Virus record (IMG/VR): IMGVR_UViG_3300044997_000784
Span: 1-43,435 of that record
Reading direction: 5' to 3' (one strand)
Source of the DNA: a virus
Length of the DNA: 43,435 nucleotides
The stretch's first letter is position 1; every line of letters begins with the position of its first letter. A program made the translations under genes and the position numbers. This document shows, one piece after another, positions 40,572 through 43,435 of the stretch. The notes beneath the pieces were generated by a model. The model saw only the letters and a program-made list of their open reading frames with translations. It did not search any database and was not told where the DNA came from.

Positions 40572-40834
40572 GCTCGCCCCCCGCCCATCTCACGCACGGC
40601 GGCGTCTGGCGCACCGCCGGCGTCATCCACGTCGGCGCGCCCCACATCCGCGCACGCGCCTACGTGCGCGACGCGCGCGGCTACTCACACGGACTCATGG
40701 TCGAGCACCACCTCGCCGAGGCGCGACGCGCCGTCGCCGAGGGCGACGAGTGCCAGCGCCGCAGCTGGGTCGCAGCGGTCGCCGACCTCGCGCGGTGGAT
40801 GAACGACGACGCCTCGACGGGTGGTGCACCGTGA
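40568..40834 (+). CDS. Small hypothetical protein
   Basis: 88 residues; a short beta-rich N-terminus (GGVWRTAGVIHVGAPHIRAR) and a helical C-terminal part (AEARRAVAEGDECQRRSWVA). No family recognised. ATGA overlap with the previous gene, GTGA with the next. Confidence 0.55.
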   Translation: MSSPPAHLTHGGVWRTAGVIHVGAPHIRARAYVRDARGYSHGLMVEHHLAEARRAVAEGDECQRRSWVAAVADLARWMNDDASTGGAP

Positions 40835-41409
40835 GCTTACCGCAGGTGTTCCGGTGCATCCCGCTGGGATGCAGTCTCACGCGCCGCTCGTGCGGGCAGA
40901 GGCACCAGCGGGCAAACCGTCCGGGCTCTGCCGGCGTGGAGCGCTTCGTGGCCAGCGCGTGCCGCGACTGCGCAATCGGCGCGGCACACGCGCGCGGCGA
41001 GCGTCCGGACGTGGATGTGGTGGCGCTGGTGCGCCGCGAGGAGGTCGAGGTGCCGAAGGTCACGATGGTCGAGCACGAGGGCGTCACGAAGCCCCTCGGG
41101 CAGTGGGCGCGCGAGGCAGGCATGGACACCGAGACGCTGCGCTGCCGCGTCAAGGCCGGATGGAGCTTCGCGAAGGCGCTCTCGACGCCCGTCATGTCCC
41201 CACGCGAATCGGGTGCGCTCTCGAGCGGTCCGGGCAAGACGCGCCGGACGAGGGCCTCGAAGGCACCCGTTCCCACACCCGCGGAAGCTGTCCGTGACGT
41301 GCTCGCGAGCGTGCCCGTCGTCGAGCTCCTCACGCGCCTGGGCTACAGCGCCGAGGACGCGGGCCTCGTGCCTGCAGGGCGTCTCCTGCTCATCCGAGGC
41401 GCGACGTGA
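40831..41409 (+). CDS. Cysteine-rich early protein with possible HTH segment
   Basis: 192 residues. Four or more cysteines in the first 55 residues (RCIPLGC, RRSCGQR, SACRDCAIG) suggest a zinc-binding domain. The middle (LGQWAREAGMDTETLRCRVK, then AGWSFAKALSTP) resembles a short HTH domain often found in phage host-like adaptor proteins. GTG start overlaps the previous stop. Function unknown. Confidence 0.55.
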   Translation: MSLPQVFRCIPLGCSLTRRSCGQRHQRANRPGSAGVERFVASACRDCAIGAAHARGERPDVDVVALVRREEVEVPKVTMVEHEGVTKPLGQWAREAGMDTETLRCRVKAGWSFAKALSTPVMSPRESGALSSGPGKTRRTRASKAPVPTPAEAVRDVLASVPVVELLTRLGYSAEDAGLVPAGRLLLIRGAT

Positions 41410-41543
41410 ACGGCGGCGTGTGGTGGGTGCACCCGTCGATCGGCGCGGTCGAGCGCGAGCGACTCGCTCGAGCCGGCGCACGCGTCGTCGAGAGCTGGTG
41501 GGTGCGGTCGCCGTACTGGACCGCGAGCGAGGTGACGGGATGA
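41406..41543 (+). CDS. Small hypothetical protein
   Basis: 45 residues from a GTG that overlaps the previous stop (GVWWVHPSIGAVERERLARA, ending SPYWTASEVTG). Its stop overlaps the next ATG. Rich in Trp. The four-base overlaps at both ends are the reason for calling it. Confidence 0.5.
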   Translation: MNGGVWWVHPSIGAVERERLARAGARVVESWWVRSPYWTASEVTG

Positions 41544-42457
41544 CGTGGCTCCGCATCGACGATGGGATGGTCGACCACCGCAAGTGGGCGGCGCTCGAGG
41601 AGGACCCGAGGGTGTGGGCCGAGTGCCTGGCCGTGTGGATGGCGCTCGCGTCCTACTGCCAGCGGACCCTGTCCGATGGGCACGTTCCGGAGGCTCGGGT
41701 GGGCCGACTAACACCGCTCGGAGCGCGCGCGAAGGTTCGATGCGACGACCTCGTGCGCGTGGGTCTCATGGAGCGCGTGGCCGATGGCTACCTATTTCAC
41801 GACTGGCTCGTCTACCAGTCGTCTCGTCGTCAGGTCGAAGAGCAGCGAGAACAGAAGTCCCAGCGTCAGGCCCGATGGCGCAAGGGTGGCGGGTCAGGAG
41901 GCGGGTCTACGGGTGCGCCTCCTACGTCGTCGGTCGACGGTCATGTAGACGCGTCTACAGAGCGTCGCCGAGACGCACCTGTAGAGCCTGCCCCATCCCA
42001 TCCCATCCCATCCCATCCTACTCTCGCTGCGCGAGAGTCGCGCGCGCGCGCCCCCGAGGCGGCGGTTGGCCGGTTGGCGGACCCGACGACCGATGCCGTG
42101 GAGGCCGCGCTGCGCCGCGGCTACCAGGCCCGCTACCAGCGCGAGGCCCGTGACGCCTGGATGACCCACGTCCGCGACAACGAGCACATCGAGCGGGCCG
42201 CGGCGTGGTGTCGCATGCAGCCACGTCCGCTCGAGGCCGCGGAGCGGCTCCTCGATGGCGCGTTCTCGCACGAGCCGTGGCGAGCCAAGCGCTGGCCATG
42301 GAAGTGGCTCTCTGAGGACCCGAGCCTCACCGCGTCGCGCTCGTCGCTGCCCACGGGCGTGCTGGGTGACCACACCAGCATCGACGACGCGGTGCGCGAG
42401 CGCATGGCGGCGATTCCGACGATGGACCTCACGCCGGTGGAGGGCGAGACATGGTGA
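41540..42457 (+). CDS. Replication initiator, lambda O / winged-helix type
   Basis: 305 residues. Residues 1-95 form a DnaD/O-like winged-helix domain (DHRKWAALEEDPRVWAECLA, then LVRVGLMERVADGYLFHDWL). A disordered Gly/Ser/Pro/His linker follows at about 115-175. The C-terminal half is helical and ends near the start of a DnaC-like loader, which it likely recruits. The linker DNA carries inverted TCTAC/GTAGA motifs and CCCAT repeats (41906-42016), just as the lambda origin lies inside O. Confidence 0.7.
   Translation: MTWLRIDDGMVDHRKWAALEEDPRVWAECLAVWMALASYCQRTLSDGHVPEARVGRLTPLGARAKVRCDDLVRVGLMERVADGYLFHDWLVYQSSRRQVEEQREQKSQRQARWRKGGGSGGGSTGAPPTSSVDGHVDASTERRRDAPVEPAPSHPIPSHPTLAARESRARAPEAAVGRLADPTTDAVEAALRRGYQARYQREARDAWMTHVRDNEHIERAAAWCRMQPRPLEAAERLLDGAFSHEPWRAKRWPWKWLSEDPSLTASRSSLPTGVLGDHTSIDDAVRERMAAIPTMDLTPVEGETW
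41906..42016. other. Candidate replication origin inside the initiator gene
   Basis: TCTAC occurs at 41906-41910 and 41954-41958, GTAGA at 41945-41949 and 41981-41985. The middle pair forms the perfect 14-bp palindrome GTAGACGCGTCTAC (41945-41958), and TCTACAG (41954-41960) is mirrored by CTGTAGA (41979-41985). Five tandem CCCAT units follow. Placement in the linker of an O-like gene is the main support; there is no strongly AT-rich unwinding stretch. Confidence 0.42.
41992..42016 (+). repeat. Five tandem CCCAT repeats
   Basis: Five perfect 5-bp units encode a Pro/Ser/His/Ile-rich linker (PSHPIPSHP). Because five is not a multiple of three, the unit reads in changing frames; changes in copy number would shift the frame of the initiator. 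Confidence 0.7.
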
Positions 42458-43197
42458 CCGACATCCGACGAGGCACGGGCGGCGCGCTGATGCCGATGTC
42501 GCAGATGCGCCTCGAGCTCGAGGCGCTCTGCCGCCGCGGGATGGAGACGGCCGCTACTCCGGAGACCATCGCTCGACACGAGGCGAGCGTGCGCGAGGCG
42601 TCCGAGCGCGAAGCGCGAGAACGCTACGGCGCGGCCGCGCTTGAGGCGCGAAGGCTCATCCCCGTTCCCCGCGTCCACCAGGACGCGGTCGTCCGCCACT
42701 GTCGCCCCGGACGCACGGAGCCCGCGCTCGAGCGCACCGAGGCGCTCGTGGTGACCGCGCGATGGCACCAGCCCGAGAGCGCTGGCCGCACGGTGCTCGC
42801 GCTGCTGGGCGACATGGGCACCGGCAAGACGACAGCAGCGATGGTGGCCGCACTACGCGCGCTCCAGGCCGGCGAGAGCGTCGCGTACGTGAAAGAGCCG
42901 ACTCTCCTGCGGTGGCGCAGGTACGTCTCGCAAACGTCGCAGCTCGAGCGGGCGATGAGCGTCGGGCTGCTCATCGTCGACGAACTCGGCACCGCAGAGA
43001 CGCGAGACGCGGAACAGGCGCGGGCGGCTGTCCTCGAGGTGGTGGACGACCGGCTGAGCGTCGGGCGAACGATGCTCATCGGCAACCTGTCGAGGCAGGC
43101 CTTCGGCGCTCGCTACGACGCGCGGCTCGCCGACCGCATGCGCGAGGTGGGCATCATCGCCGAGTGCCGTGGGCCGAGCATGCGAGGCGCAGCGTGA
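42451..43197 (+). CDS. DnaC-like helicase loader AAA+ ATPase
   Basis: 248 residues. Walker A GDMGTGKT at 120-127, Walker B LLIVDELG at 173-180, a sensor-like TMLIGNLSRQAF at 207-218 and an arginine finger region (YDARLADRMRE) are in order, as in DnaC/IstB-type loaders. The N-terminal 100 residues are charged helices that would contact the replicative helicase. No phage helicase was found, so it probably loads host DnaB. ATG overlaps the initiator stop by seven bases. Confidence 0.85.
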   Translation: MVTDIRRGTGGALMPMSQMRLELEALCRRGMETAATPETIARHEASVREASEREARERYGAAALEARRLIPVPRVHQDAVVRHCRPGRTEPALERTEALVVTARWHQPESAGRTVLALLGDMGTGKTTAAMVAALRALQAGESVAYVKEPTLLRWRRYVSQTSQLERAMSVGLLIVDELGTAETRDAEQARAAVLEVVDDRLSVGRTMLIGNLSRQAFGARYDARLADRMREVGIIAECRGPSMRGAA

Positions 43198-43376
43198 CGC
43201 CGAAGCGCCAGCAGCCCCCCGCTCCGCCACCCACCGTCGAGCTCGACGCGGACCCGCCCGTGTACGAGCCGGGCCACCCGTGGCACGGGCTCCAGCTGCG
43301 GCCCGCGTACGTGCGCTCGCGCGACGAGGACGGTGTCATGCGCTGGGTTTACCGGCCGCACGTGGAGAACGCATGA
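43194..43376 (+). CDS. Small hypothetical protein
   Basis: 60 residues, Pro-rich start (KRQQPPAPPPTVELDADPPV) and a short WHGLQLRPAYVRSR segment. GTGA overlap with the loader stop. No family recognised. Confidence 0.5.
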   Translation: MTPKRQQPPAPPPTVELDADPPVYEPGHPWHGLQLRPAYVRSRDEDGVMRWVYRPHVENA

Positions 43377-43435
43377 TGGCCTCGGTCGAACAGCGCCGGG
43401 CACCCCCCCGGTCCTACAGTGCAGGGGGTCTGAAG
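43373..43435 (+). CDS. Short partial reading frame at window end
   Basis: Starts in an ATGA overlap with the previous gene and runs open to the window end (21 codons: MMASVEQRRAPPRSYSAGGL then K). If the end is joined to base 1 the frame stops after two more codons (GTC GCG TGA), making a 23-residue peptide. If the molecule is not circular at this point it is a truncated gene. Confidence 0.35.
   Translation, partial: MMASVEQRRAPPRSYSAGGLK
43402..43429 (+). other. Inverted repeat near the end (possible cos-region or weak terminator)
   Basis: ACCCCC (43402-43407) and GGGGGT (43424-43429) are inverted copies with a 16-base loop. It lies about 80 bases before the terminase small subunit if circularised, where a packaging site would be expected. 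No T-run follows. Confidence 0.3.

Noticed and set aside
41992-42016. CRISPR or satellite array
   Set aside because: Five uninterrupted 5-bp units in a coding linker, no spacers.
1-43435. Transposable Mu-like phage
   Set aside because: Head genes are Mu-type but no transposase or MuB-like protein is seen; an integrase with attP is present instead.

Overview
The window looks like the complete genome of a temperate, contractile-tailed (myovirus-type) phage in its non-integrated form. It is very GC-rich by eye, densely packed, and dozens of adjacent genes overlap by four bases (ATGA or GTGA). Three things argue against an integrated prophage. The integrase and an attP-like site with repeat arms on both sides lie in the middle. 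The gene order is a full circle: late genes, attP, leftward early genes, immunity region, rightward replication genes, back to terminase. The last reading frame would close after two codons if the end were joined to base 1. The host cannot be read directly. High GC, lipobox lipoproteins and a spanin-like protein suggest a GC-rich Gram-negative host, perhaps Myxococcota (low confidence).

Layout. 52-27086 (+) is the late region: terminase small and large subunits, a Mu/DUF935-type portal, an S49 protease with nested scaffold, a decoration protein, a Mu gpT-type major capsid, a strong hairpin and a tRNA-Met(CAT) gene with initiator-like features. Then come head-tail joining genes, sheath, tube, tail chaperone with a GGGAAAA -1 frameshift, tape measure, a hub fused to a gpV-type spike domain, gp25/W, baseplate J, fibre genes including a collagen-like one, membrane/lysis candidates, and small enzymes (dNTP diphosphohydrolase-like, SprT-like, metallophosphoesterase, a TIM-barrel endolysin candidate). 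27072-28810 (-) holds small accessory and regulatory genes. 28842-29048 is attP, built on a tRNA-Gly(GCC) 3' half. 29058-35890 (-) is the leftward early operon: integrase, excisionase, zinc and coiled-coil proteins, a large ParB-like protein, an ERF annealing protein and a RecE-like exonuclease.

36042-39538 is the immunity region: lipoprotein, ImmA-like peptidase, then on the minus strand repressor - phosphoribosyltransferase - DprA-like protein, and a Cro-like gene facing away. 39535-43376 (+) is the rightward early operon, ending in an O-like replication initiator with an internal iteron-like cluster and a DnaC-like helicase loader.

Regulation appears lambda-like. Two control regions (35945-35990 and 39205-39249) carry the same promoter -10 (CATAAC, 17-bp spacer) and the same tandem operator pattern (GTGCC-N4-GGC, centres 24 bp apart). 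The repressor probably holds both early operons off in the lysogen. The phosphoribosyltransferase and DprA-like genes sit directly downstream of the repressor, the position of lambda rexAB, so they are probably expressed in the lysogen. They are the best candidate here for an undescribed prophage-encoded immunity or signalling system.
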